Origin: Candidatus Viridilinea mediisalina | GTDB lineage: Bacteria > Chloroflexota > Chloroflexia > Chloroflexales > Chloroflexaceae | Assembly: GCF_002532535.1 (NCBI RefSeq) | Contig: NZ_NQWI01000018.1 | Span: 11,525 to 69,405 of the forward strand | Direction of reading: 5' to 3' | DNA length: 57,881 nt | Part shown: one piece after another, positions 17,326 to 24,815 of the stretch | Numbering within the stretch: the stretch's first letter is position 1 | Layout of the letters: every line of letters starts with the position of its first letter | Translations under genes and position numbers: made by a program | The notes under the pieces: generated by a model | What the model was told of the DNA's origin: nothing | The model's input: only the letters and a program-made list of their open reading frames with translations | Database searches by the model: none

Positions 17326-18708
17326 CTACCCGCGTGTCCGCACGCCCAGCACCAAGAGCAGCATAATCGTCTCGACCAATGAGCTGATCACATGGGCAAT
17401 CGGAATCGCACTGGGGCCCAGTGGTTCAATCAGGATGGTCAGCAGCACAATGCGTAGCACCAGTTGCAGCATATTGGCCAGCATAGCCGTCAGGGTGTCG
17501 TAGCGGGCTACCAGGGCGCGGGCTGCCACTTCGGTAAGGACATAGGCAGGCAGGCCAATGGCGTAGAGCGCAAGCAGTTGGGTGGTCAAAGCCGCCGCCG
17601 CACTATCGAAAGCGCCCCGCTCAAAAAGCACTTGGATGACAGGTCGCCCCAGGCTAATCAGGACGAACATGGTTAAAATGGAAGCACTACTCACCACGAG
17701 CATGATGCGCCGCACTTCGCGCCGCATGGCACGCAGATCGCCCCGGTTGCTCAGGTGCGCGAGGCGCGGCAGGGCGGCCTGGCCGACCGCCACGCCCAGC
17801 AGGCGCACGGGTAAGCCGATCAGCAGCCAAGCGTTCGCCAACGCCCCCACCGCTGCGGTCAACTTGGTCAGGCTTACAAACGCGGTATCCACGATCCCGC
17901 CCGCCGAATTGCTGACCCCGCCAAGCGCATTGGGCCAAAGCAGCCGTCCAACCAACCAGAGGTCGCGGTCGTGGGGCTGCCAGACGATCTGCGGGCGAAA
18001 GTTGCGCTGACGCAACCCCGGCACCAATACCGCAATCTGCACCAGCGTATCCACAACCAGGCCCACTGCTGGCCCATAGATGCCCACCTCAGGCACGAGG
18101 AAGGCCACGCCTACCCCAGCAATTACCGTTACATTACGTAAACCAATTGCCAAAGCAGGCAGCAGCACCTGGTTACGGCTCATCAGCACCGCAATCAAGC
18201 CGGCCTCAACCACCAGCAGCAACACATCGAGCAGCATCAGCCGCGCCAGGTTGGTGGTGAGCGCTTGGAGCGGGCTATCGAAGCCGGGGGCCAGCAGCGT
18301 ACTCACAAACCACGGCATGGCCAACGCAATCCCAAGCGTCAACGGGATCACCACCACCAGCAGCAGAGTGAGGGTACTGTTGACAAGCCGGTGGGCAGAT
18401 GGGTCACCATCGCGGGAAGCAACGCGCAGCAACACCGGCAGCAGCGCGTTGGTCAAGGTACCGCCAGCAATCAGCACAGCGAGCGTATCGGGCAGGCGCA
18501 CCGCAGCATAGTAGGCCGCCGCCTCCGGCCCCAGCCCAAAGCGCGCATTCAGCATCACCTGGCGCACCACACCCAACGAAGCCGAGAAGAGGAAGCTAAA
18601 GATATAGACCGCAGCCGCCTCGCGTACCGTCAATTCCAAGGTAGCCCAAGCACGCAGCGGCGTGCGGCGCAGACGTTGCAGCAAACTGAAGAAGGTGAGG
18701 AGTTGCAC
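17326..18708 (-). CDS. MurJ-like lipid flippase of the MOP superfamily, paralogue 1
   Basis: The 460-residue polytopic membrane protein has a MurJ/MVIN-type architecture with about 12 hydrophobic helices. MurJ moves lipid II across the membrane for peptidoglycan synthesis. The family signature is partly present (L-G-V-V-R-Q near residue 47 and L-P-D-T-L near 70). The first arginine of the usual S-R-x-x-G-x-x-R motif is replaced (S-A-S-L-G-V-V-R), and the protein is shorter than typical MurJ of about 510 residues. A second, more standard copy lies at 47246-48871. This one may be a specialised flippase for another undecaprenyl-linked glycan. It stands alone between repeat-rich gaps. Confidence 0.78.
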   Translation of the reverse strand: MQLLTFFSLLQRLRRTPLRAWATLELTVREAAAVYIFSFLFSASLGVVRQVMLNARFGLGPEAAAYYAAVRLPDTLAVLIAGGTLTNALLPVLLRVASRDGDPSAHRLVNSTLTLLLVVVIPLTLGIALAMPWFVSTLLAPGFDSPLQALTTNLARLMLLDVLLLVVEAGLIAVLMSRNQVLLPALAIGLRNVTVIAGVGVAFLVPEVGIYGPAVGLVVDTLVQIAVLVPGLRQRNFRPQIVWQPHDRDLWLVGRLLWPNALGGVSNSAGGIVDTAFVSLTKLTAAVGALANAWLLIGLPVRLLGVAVGQAALPRLAHLSNRGDLRAMRREVRRIMLVVSSASILTMFVLISLGRPVIQVLFERGAFDSAAAALTTQLLALYAIGLPAYVLTEVAARALVARYDTLTAMLANMLQLVLRIVLLTILIEPLGPSAIPIAHVISSLVETIMLLLVLGVRTRG

Positions 18709-18787
18709 GAAATAAGAACAGAAGAGCAGAGGAACAGAGGAACAGAAGAACAGGGGAACAGATTCTACGTTATGTTCTCAGCACAAG

Positions 18788-18822
18788 CAAATCGGGGTAC
18801 GGCGCTGCCGTACCCCGATTTG
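18788..18822. terminator. 16-bp hairpin near the murJ-like and phaB-like genes
   Basis: Bases 18788-18803 pair perfectly with 18807-18822 around the loop GCT. It is a long G/C-rich palindrome in the gap downstream of the PHA genes, upstream of the murJ-like gene on the same strand. A terminator role is plausible. Confidence 0.55.
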
Positions 18823-18833
18823 CGTAAATTTGC

Positions 18834-18922
18834 TGTCTGAAAAGTCTATGGTTTGGCGTTGGAGTGCCGGCTTTAGCCGGCTAAAGCCGGCACTCCAGCG
18901 TGTGCCCCCCGGCTTTTCAGAC
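18834..18922. repeat. 88-bp palindromic element, copy 1
   Basis: The ends TGTCTGAAAAGTC and GGCTTTTCAGACA are inverted repeats. The centre GAGTGCCGGC...GCCGGCACTC forms a second nested palindrome. Copies lie at 31776-31862 and 51258-51346. This one stops six bases from the reductase stop codon. Confidence 0.8.
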
Positions 18923-18928
18923 AACTTC

Positions 18929-19669
18929 TTAGAACAGGAGCCCACCATCCACCGAGAGGGTCACACCAGTGATGAAGCTGGCATCCTCGGAGGAGAGGAA
19001 GAGGTAGGCGTTGGCGATGTCTTCGGGGCGACCGAGGCGGCGCAGGGGCGTGCGTTCGCGGACGCTATCGAGTACCTTATCGGGCACCGTCGCAATCATC
19101 TCGGTCGAGGTAAAGCCGGGGGCCACCGCATTGACGCGGATATTGCTGGGGCCAAGCTCACGGGCCCAAGTCTTGGTCATACCAATTACACCAGCCTTCG
19201 CAGCGACATAGTTGGTCTGCCCAAAGTTCCCATAGAGGCCCACAACTGAAGCGGTATTGACAATCGCACCGCCGCCACGGGCGATCATGCTGGGCGCAGC
19301 AGCCTTGGCGCAGAGCCAGACACCCTTGAGGTTCACCGAGATGACCGAGTCAAATTGCTCTTCGCTCATCTTCTGCATACGGGCATCACGGGTAATCCCA
19401 GCGTTATTAATCAGAATATCAATCCCACCGGCCCAATTGGTCAGTGCTTGGAAGGCGGCCTCAACCGAATCGGCGCGGCTCACATCAAGGAAGACCGGCT
19501 TAGCTTGGCCATCGGCCTGTTCAATTTCCGCAGCAGTAGCTTGGGCCGCAGCCATATTAATATCCGCGATCACAACACGGGCACCCTCACGGGCAAAAGT
19601 CAGTGCGGTAAGCTTACCAATGCCCTGACCGCCGCCGGTTACCAGGGCTACTTTGTCTTTCAGACGCAT
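18929..19669 (-). CDS. SDR-family 3-oxoacyl/acetoacetyl-CoA reductase (PhaB/FabG-like)
   Basis: The 246-residue protein has a classical short-chain dehydrogenase fold: cofactor motif T-G-G-G-Q-G-I-G at 11-18, N-N-A-G at 88-91, and the catalytic Ser141, Tyr154, Lys158. The Y-V-A-A-K-A-G and V-N-A-V-A-P-G-F motifs match FabG/PhaB. It would reduce acetoacetyl-CoA to (R)-3-hydroxybutyryl-CoA, the PHA monomer, because phaC lies directly upstream on the same strand. A fatty-acid FabG role is the alternative. The start at 19669 is set by a GAGGAG ribosome site; the open frame continues upstream without family similarity. Confidence 0.87.
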   Translation of the reverse strand: MRLKDKVALVTGGGQGIGKLTALTFAREGARVVIADINMAAAQATAAEIEQADGQAKPVFLDVSRADSVEAAFQALTNWAGGIDILINNAGITRDARMQKMSEEQFDSVISVNLKGVWLCAKAAAPSMIARGGGAIVNTASVVGLYGNFGQTNYVAAKAGVIGMTKTWARELGPSNIRVNAVAPGFTSTEMIATVPDKVLDSVRERTPLRRLGRPEDIANAYLFLSSEDASFITGVTLSVDGGLLF

Positions 19670-19812
19670 AAGGACTCCTCTTCGTTGCGAACCTTTGGGT
19701 TGTATATAGTTTCCAAACCCCCACCTAAGGGCCATAAGGCGAAGGGGCGCAAACCCGCTGGTCACGCCTCTTCGCCTCACAAACGAGCGCCATGGCACTC
19801 AGAAACTGTAGC

Positions 19813-20925
19813 CTACTTGCTTTCACTGCGCTTTGCCAACCAACCATCAATCTGGGGCCAGGTGCGCTTGCTGGCACCACTACCGACCATCAGGCCAATA
19901 TGGCCGCCGCGCATCTCAAGCAGCAACTTATCCTTCGAGCCAATCTTATCCATGGCGGTCGTAGACTGGCAATTGGGGACAATATGATCCTTATCGGCAA
20001 TGACATTGAGCACACTCGCCTTGATATTCTTCATATCAACCGGGCGGCCCTCCATCATCAATGTCGCCTCCATCAAGCGGTTTTCACGGAAGAACTCCAC
20101 AACCCACTGGCGGAACGCAGCACCGGGGAAATCAACCCCATCAGTAACCCAAGTATTCATCGCCAGCCAAGATTCAACCACAGCCTTATTGTCAAGATTA
20201 TCCCAAAGCTTGAGGTAGTTCATCACGAAATTCTCGACCGGCTTGAGCATCTTCGCACCGTAGTCAATAATTTCGCCGGGAACGTTATCATACTGGCGTA
20301 CAAGTTCGTCAATGTTATAGAACTCAGTATTGAGCCACTTGTTGTACGGCCCTGCCTCTTTGTCGGCAAAATCGAGTGGGGCAGTGAGCAGAATGAGGTT
20401 CCGCAAACCATCATCGGGACGCATAGCAGCGTAGATGGTAGTAATCGTGGCCCCGATGCACCAGCCACACATGCTGAACTCACGCGAACCAGAGTGGCGC
20501 TGCATCGCCCGCACGGCGCGGGGCAAGAACTTGATCGAGTAGTCCTCGAAATCGTAGTGCTTATCTTCAGGGCCAGGGCGCCCCCAGTCGAGCATGTAGA
20601 TATCGTAACCTTGACGCACCATATGTTCGACAAAGCTATTGCCGGGGCGCAGGTCAAAGATGTCGGGGCGGTTAATCAACGCAAAGACAAGCAGCAGTGG
20701 AATCCCTTTGCGCTGCTCAGGCGGTGTTTGCGGATAAAAGTGAAACAGCCGCATCTTATTCAGCGCCCAGATCTGCTCCTTCGGCGTCTGACCGATGCGG
20801 ACATTCATACGATTAGCTGCAAGATTCGCCATCGTCTCGGTACCTTTACCAAGACGCTGCAACTCTTCGTAGAGTTTTTGATTCATTGCCTCCACGTCAA
20901 ACGACGCGGCGCTCGAAGTAGTCAT
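19813..20925 (-). CDS. phaC: Class III-type PHA synthase catalytic subunit
   Basis: This 370-residue protein polymerises (R)-3-hydroxyacyl-CoA into storage polyester at granules. It has the alpha/beta-hydrolase fold with the lipase-like box G-W-C-I-G and nucleophile Cys156, the acid Asp313 (A-D-K-D-H-I-V-P) and His342 (R-G-G-H). The size and motif match class III/IV synthases, which need a small partner subunit (PhaE or PhaR), not the ~600-residue class I enzymes. The candidate partner is the next gene upstream (21045-21503). GGGGAG precedes the ATG. Confidence 0.93.
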   Translation of the reverse strand: MTTSSAASFDVEAMNQKLYEELQRLGKGTETMANLAANRMNVRIGQTPKEQIWALNKMRLFHFYPQTPPEQRKGIPLLLVFALINRPDIFDLRPGNSFVEHMVRQGYDIYMLDWGRPGPEDKHYDFEDYSIKFLPRAVRAMQRHSGSREFSMCGWCIGATITTIYAAMRPDDGLRNLILLTAPLDFADKEAGPYNKWLNTEFYNIDELVRQYDNVPGEIIDYGAKMLKPVENFVMNYLKLWDNLDNKAVVESWLAMNTWVTDGVDFPGAAFRQWVVEFFRENRLMEATLMMEGRPVDMKNIKASVLNVIADKDHIVPNCQSTTAMDKIGSKDKLLLEMRGGHIGLMVGSGASKRTWPQIDGWLAKRSESK

Positions 20926-21044
20926 GTGCGGCTCCCCTTAAGTGCCTGTCCTAATATAAGGTTATTGTTGCGTAAGGGCAGCGACTGCCCGCCCTACTCT
21001 CTCCGCCGCAACACCGGGCGCGACGGCCTGCGTCCGATTGAACG

Positions 21045-21503
21045 CTACTCAGTCGTCTTGCGGCTACGTCGTGGCGTTGCTGGCTTAGGCTCACCCGCTG
21101 CGGCTTCTTCAGCCTCAGGTGCCGCAGGTTGCGCCGCAGGTACCGGAGCGGGTGCAGCCGCGAGGCTCCGAATGGCCTCAAGCACCTCATCGAGTTGTGC
21201 CTGCATATCGTCGAGGCGCAGCTCAATATTGGTCAGGCGGCCAGCTAAACTGACCACTTCACCCCGCGAGGGCATGCTCATCTTTGCGAGATAGGTCTCC
21301 ATGTGCTGGTTGACCATATCCTGAACCGGCGCTGATGCGGCCAGCAGCGTATCAAGCTGCAAACCGATGGCTTTTGCAAAGACCTCAGTATTGACGAGGG
21401 AGGTCATACCTTTGGCCCAAGCATCGAGGTTGGCGTCGCGGATGGTGCGCCAGTTGCCAAACGGGTCGTTTGGATCGAACCCGCCGGTCGTGTTCTGGCT
21501 CAT
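21045..21503 (-). CDS. Probable PHA synthase partner subunit (PhaE/PhaR-like)
   Basis: This 152-residue acidic protein begins with a W-x-x-x-R-D-A-N-L-D-A-W-A-K-G-M segment. It has a central motif S-R-G-E-V-V-S-L-A-G-R-L-T-N-I-E-x-R-L-D-D that resembles the conserved C-terminal part of PhaE, followed by a short coiled coil and an Ala/Pro-rich tail ending in basic residues, as in phasins. It lies just upstream of phaC in the same direction with an AAGGAG site before the ATG. It is about half the length of typical PhaE, so PhaR-like or phasin are alternative labels. Role by context: activating or stabilising PhaC on granules. Confidence 0.7.
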   Translation of the reverse strand: MSQNTTGGFDPNDPFGNWRTIRDANLDAWAKGMTSLVNTEVFAKAIGLQLDTLLAASAPVQDMVNQHMETYLAKMSMPSRGEVVSLAGRLTNIELRLDDMQAQLDEVLEAIRSLAAAPAPVPAAQPAAPEAEEAAAGEPKPATPRRSRKTTE

Positions 21504-21602
21504 ATGTTACTCTCCTTATGGCGTCGTGCAAGAGACACGCGATCCCGGCCTATGATATGCAATTAAGGGTACTCAGGATAGTTACGTTTGGGTTACATGG
21601 CT

Positions 21603-22379
21603 CTAAACCACCTGCTGGGCCGCAAAGCGAACAATGGCGCTTGCCGCTGCGGGCCACGCCGGGTCGAGCATGATGTCGTGGGTTGCCTCCGGCACCACTA
21701 CCAGTTCGGCATCGTAGATCGAGGCTGTTTCCTGCTGACATTCCAGATCGAAAATGGTGTCACGTTCAGCGGCAATTACCAGTACGGGGGTGCGATTGTG
21801 GGCCGGGCGGGGGCGCAGCAGCATACTACTCATGCTCACCAAGGGCGGCTCGGCCACCAGGCGCACGCGGTGGCGTTCCAGTTCTGTGGGGCTGATCTCA
21901 GGGCGAAAGAAGGCTTGGCGCACAACCTCCGGTTCGCGCCGCAACAGGGCACGAATGTCTACCATTGGGACGCCGCGCATGCCTCGGTCAATGAAATAGG
22001 CATTGATGGCCACCGGCGAGCTACAGAGCAGCACCGCGCCACTGAGCGGCGGGCGCGGCCCCACCGCCCCCGTCATAAGCAATTGGGTGACATAGCCACC
22101 CGAACTGTGGCCTACCACAATGGGGTTACCGCCAACCTCGGCAATGGCGCTTCGCAACACCCGCGCATAATTGAGCACGGTGGCATAACGATGCTGCGGC
22201 GGGGCGGGGCTATTCCCATGGCCCGGCAGACTAATGGCATGGACTTCAAAGCCCCGTGCGGCCAAATCGGGCATTGCCGCCTCCCAGGCCCACGCGCCGT
22301 GCCACGCACCGTGGAGCAGCAATAGCGGCTGGGGGAAACGACGCTGGGTGGGGAAGCTGGTAAGGTGTTCGATTTGCAT
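21603..22379 (-). CDS. Alpha/beta hydrolase
   Basis: The 258-residue protein has an oxyanion segment L-L-L-H-G-A-W-H-G-A-W, the nucleophile elbow G-H-S-S-G (Ser92), an acid in A-A-E-R-D-T-I-F-D and the catalytic His in E-A-T-H-D-I-M-L. There is no signal peptide. The family includes esterases, lipases and lactonases, and the substrate is not readable. It is the most upstream gene of the same-strand PHA cluster, so a role in acyl-ester or PHA turnover is possible but unproven. Confidence 0.82.
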   Translation of the reverse strand: MQIEHLTSFPTQRRFPQPLLLLHGAWHGAWAWEAAMPDLAARGFEVHAISLPGHGNSPAPPQHRYATVLNYARVLRSAIAEVGGNPIVVGHSSGGYVTQLLMTGAVGPRPPLSGAVLLCSSPVAINAYFIDRGMRGVPMVDIRALLRREPEVVRQAFFRPEISPTELERHRVRLVAEPPLVSMSSMLLRPRPAHNRTPVLVIAAERDTIFDLECQQETASIYDAELVVVPEATHDIMLDPAWPAAASAIVRFAAQQVV

Positions 22380-22401
22380 AAGCTTTTCTTCTATTAGAGA
22401 T

Positions 22402-22527
22402 GGTTCGTGGTGACGTTACAGTTTGCGAGGACGCGAGGACGCGAGGACGCGAAGCCCTCGCCTCTTCGCCTCACGCATCCTCGCAAGATTGTAAAGCAAA
22501 CTTCGACTTTTCTGAAACCTTCCCTTA
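22402..22527. repeat. GACGCGA minisatellite element, copy 2
   Basis: It carries both flanks of the family: GGTTCGTGGTGACGTTACAG on the left, three GAGGACGC units, CCTCACGCATCCTCGCAAG, then GTAAAGCAAACTTCGAC and TTTTCTGAAACCTTCCC on the right. It lies five bases from the mutM stop. Confidence 0.85.
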
Positions 22528-22531
22528 GCTA

Positions 22532-23356
22532 TCATGCTCCTTGACACGTTGGGCACACAAAGCTACTGCGCTGGGCAATCACGGTGCGTTCGATGGGGCA
22601 ACCGCAGCGGCTACAGGGTTGCCCGGCACGATCATAGACGAGAAAATGTTCCTGATTTTGGCCCCGCCGCCCGTAACTGTTGCGATAGTTGCGTAACGAA
22701 CTGCCTTCATGAGCAATGGCTTGCTGCAGGACGGTGCGGATGGCGCTGTGCAATGCCGTAACGCCTTGAAAATCAACCTGTTCCGCTGGTAAGCGCGGGT
22801 GCAGCCGCGCCAGCCAGAGTGCTTCGCTCACGTAGATGTTGCCCAACCCCGCGATGCGCCGCTGGTCGAGTAGTAGCGATTTGAGGCGGGTTGAGCGCTT
22901 GGCAAGGATGCTGGCCAGCACAGCGGGGGTAAAGCTCTCAGCCAGCGGTTCGGGACCGTGGGCGGCATCAAGTGCCGCAAGCCCGGCAGCATCGAGCAGA
23001 CGCACCCGCCCAAACTTGCGCTCATCATCAAAACAGAGCCGCCCACCATCACTGAGTTGCAGAATCAGGTGGACATGGTGGCGCACCTCAACCCCTGGCC
23101 CTTGCACAATCAGATGGCCCGACATCCGCAAATGGATGGCCAGAGTCCAGCCCGCATCAAGCTCAAGCAATACCCACTTGGCCCGGCGGTACACACGGCG
23201 AAACTCACGCCCAACCACCAGCATGCGAAAACGCTCATGGTCGGGCGTTTCAACCATACGCTCCCACGTGAGCCGTTCAAGGGCAACAATTGTACGCCCC
23301 TCAACTTGGGGCGCAAGCGAACGAGCCGCAATTTCAACTTCAGGAAGTTCTGGCAT
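22532..23356 (-). CDS. mutM: Formamidopyrimidine-DNA glycosylase (Fpg/MutM)
   Basis: The 274-residue enzyme excises 8-oxoguanine and ring-opened purines and nicks the abasic site. It begins M-P-E-L-P-E-V-E, giving the N-terminal Pro nucleophile and Glu3 after Met removal. The H2TH region (G-L-G-N-I-Y-V-S-E-A-L-W) and the C-terminal zinc finger (C-S-R-C ... C-P-T-C) are intact. Its length is normal for the family. Repeat sequence directly precedes the gene and another repeat directly follows it. Confidence 0.97.
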   Translation of the reverse strand: MPELPEVEIAARSLAPQVEGRTIVALERLTWERMVETPDHERFRMLVVGREFRRVYRRAKWVLLELDAGWTLAIHLRMSGHLIVQGPGVEVRHHVHLILQLSDGGRLCFDDERKFGRVRLLDAAGLAALDAAHGPEPLAESFTPAVLASILAKRSTRLKSLLLDQRRIAGLGNIYVSEALWLARLHPRLPAEQVDFQGVTALHSAIRTVLQQAIAHEGSSLRNYRNSYGRRGQNQEHFLVYDRAGQPCSRCGCPIERTVIAQRSSFVCPTCQGA

Positions 23357-23364
23357 TGCTTGGC

Positions 23365-23495
23365 TATCGAAATGGCCTCTGAGATGCCATATTCGGCAAT
23401 CTCCAATCTCCCATCTGAAATAACCTCTGAGAAGCCATGTTCGGCAATCTACAATCTACAATCTACAATCTACAATCTACAATCTACAATCTACA
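23365..23495. repeat. Partial MITE-like fragments with AATCTAC tandem repeats
   Basis: Two inverted-orientation fragments of the MITE-like family (GCCATRTTCGGCAATCT) are followed by six or more 9-bp CAATCTACA units. The outer ends are missing, so these look like decayed or partly deleted copies. They fill the gap between mutM and moaE. Confidence 0.7.
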
Positions 23496-23501
23496 ATGGC
23501 C

Positions 23502-23915
23502 CTACTCACGCCACTCGGCTATCCCATCGGCCCAATGCTCTTTTTTCCAGATCGGCGCAATCTCTTTGATCCGATCCATCACATAGGTAGCAGCATTGAA
23601 GGCGGCAGCGCGGTGGGGGGCCGCCACTACCACAAGTACCGCTGTCTCACCAATGGACAATCTACCAACCCGGTGGTGGATGGCGACACGCCCAATTGCC
23701 CAGCGGAGCCGGGCTTCATCGGCGATCTGGGCAAAGACCATTTCTACCATCTCGGCATAGGCTTCGTAGCTCAGGTAAGCCGTAGCGCGCCCAGCAACAT
23801 GGTTGCGGGCCACCCCGGCAAAGGTCACAACTGCCCCATCTTCGGGGCTAAGAACGTGCGCGACAAGAGGTGCAGGATCAAGAGGCAGAGCAGTAATGCA
23901 GAAGGGCTGATTCAT
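23502..23915 (-). CDS. moaE: Molybdopterin synthase catalytic subunit MoaE
   Basis: The 137-residue protein inserts dithiolene sulfurs into precursor Z with MoaD. It shows family motifs F-x-G-x-x-R-N-H, L-x-Y-E-A-Y, H-R-V-G-x-L-x-I-G-E and the near-terminal P-I-W-K-K-E active lysines. It follows moaD directly; either GTG 23918 or ATG 23915 could be the start, right after the moaD stop. No other molybdenum-cofactor genes are in the window. Confidence 0.95.
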   Translation of the reverse strand: MNQPFCITALPLDPAPLVAHVLSPEDGAVVTFAGVARNHVAGRATAYLSYEAYAEMVEMVFAQIADEARLRWAIGRVAIHHRVGRLSIGETAVLVVVAAPHRAAAFNAATYVMDRIKEIAPIWKKEHWADGIAEWRE

Positions 23916-23918
23916 CAC

Positions 23919-24167
23919 CTACCCCCCACTCACTGGAGGAATGAACGCGACCTCATCGTCATCAGCCAGTACAGTCGTTGCAGCAGCAAACTGCTGGTTC
24001 ACCGTAAAGAGTACCCGTCCGCTATAGCCACACAGACGTGGATAACGTTCACAGAGCAACGCCCATAGGTTATCCATGGTACTACCGGGTGGCAATGCAA
24101 GACTCATGGTGGCTTGACCAACAATATCCCGGTGGTTGGCAAAAAAGCGGATGTGTACAGCAGGCAT
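23919..24167 (-). CDS. moaD: Molybdopterin synthase sulfur-carrier subunit MoaD
   Basis: The 82-residue ubiquitin-fold protein ends in the required Gly-Gly (P-P-V-S-G-G), which is thiocarboxylated. The family pattern V-x-I-R-F-F-A near the start and A-D-D-D-E-V-A-F-I-P-P before the tail is clear. I chose ATG 24167 because similarity begins there; upstream sequence belongs to a repeat. It is in an operon with moaE. Confidence 0.93.
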   Translation of the reverse strand: MPAVHIRFFANHRDIVGQATMSLALPPGSTMDNLWALLCERYPRLCGYSGRVLFTVNQQFAAATTVLADDDEVAFIPPVSGG

Positions 24168-24184
24168 AGGCAAACTCTCTAGGT

Positions 24185-24252
24185 TACGGTTTGCACGGGC
24201 GCGAGGATGCGGTGGCTTCGCGTTACCGTCTCCTCGCCTCACGCATCCTCTG
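24185..24252. repeat. Degenerate GACGCGA-family element, copy 3
   Basis: A short copy with TTTGCACGGGCGCGAGGATGC on the left and CTCGCCTCACGCATCCTC on the right and no long tandem tract. It separates moaD from the small membrane-protein gene. Confidence 0.65.
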
Positions 24253-24268
24253 AACATCTGAAATGGCA

Positions 24269-24616
24269 TCATGTATGATAGCGTTCACGCCACCACCAGC
24301 GCATGCGACGATACTGGCGTGACATCTGTTGCGAAACGCGCAAAGCAATCTGCCCCAGATAGCCAATGATCGGCGTTGGCAAAGCGGCCCAACGGGCCAG
24401 CATGATTTTGATATGAACCCGTGTCCAGCGCACCACCTTATTGCGCTGGCCAACCAGCATCAGGCCGATGACAAGGAAGATCGTACCATTGATCAACGGC
24501 AACGGCATGCCAATGATCCCAAACAGGATGAAGAACCATCCCAGGATGGGGCGGAAGATAAACCAAGCCCCCCAGAGCAGTGTCCGGGTTACGCTGATGA
24601 GCAGTGCAGGCAGCAT
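24269..24616 (-). CDS. Small integral membrane protein of unknown function
   Basis: The 115-residue protein has two hydrophobic segments (about residues 8-35 and 40-58) separated by a short turn with G-M-P-L-P-L-I-N-G. It ends in a strongly basic tail (R-R-M-R-W-W-W-R-E-R) likely to be cytoplasmic. I do not recognise a named family with certainty. It is on the same strand as moaD-moaE, but a repeat lies between them, so shared function is not implied. Confidence 0.6.
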   Translation of the reverse strand: MLPALLISVTRTLLWGAWFIFRPILGWFFILFGIIGMPLPLINGTIFLVIGLMLVGQRNKVVRWTRVHIKIMLARWAALPTPIIGYLGQIALRVSQQMSRQYRRMRWWWRERYHT

Positions 24617-24622
24617 AGGGTA

Positions 24623-24812
24623 ATACCATTTACGATTGGAGATTGGAGATTGCAGATTGGAGATTGCAGATTGGAGATTGGAGATTGGAGATTGCAGATT
24701 GCAGATTGCAGATTGCAGATTGCAGATTGCAGATTGCAGATTGTAGATTGCCGAACATGGTCCTATCTCCTATCTCCTATCTCCTATCTCCTATCTCCTA
24801 TCTCCTATCTCC
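24623..24812. repeat. Truncated MITE-like element with long AGATTGCAG and TATCTCC tracts
   Basis: The left terminal repeat ATACCATTTAC is present at 24623. It is followed by about 14 units of AGATTGCAG/AGATTGGAG, the core start GCCGAACATGG, and then eight CTATCTC units in place of the rest of the element. It looks like a copy whose right half was replaced by a new minisatellite. It ends at the methyltransferase stop. Confidence 0.75.
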
Positions 24813-24815
24813 TAT

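Noticed and set aside
9550-24755. AGATTGCAG tandem tracts considered as a CRISPR array
   Set aside because: Units are 9 bp and contiguous with no spacers, and no cas genes are present; they belong to the MITE-like element.
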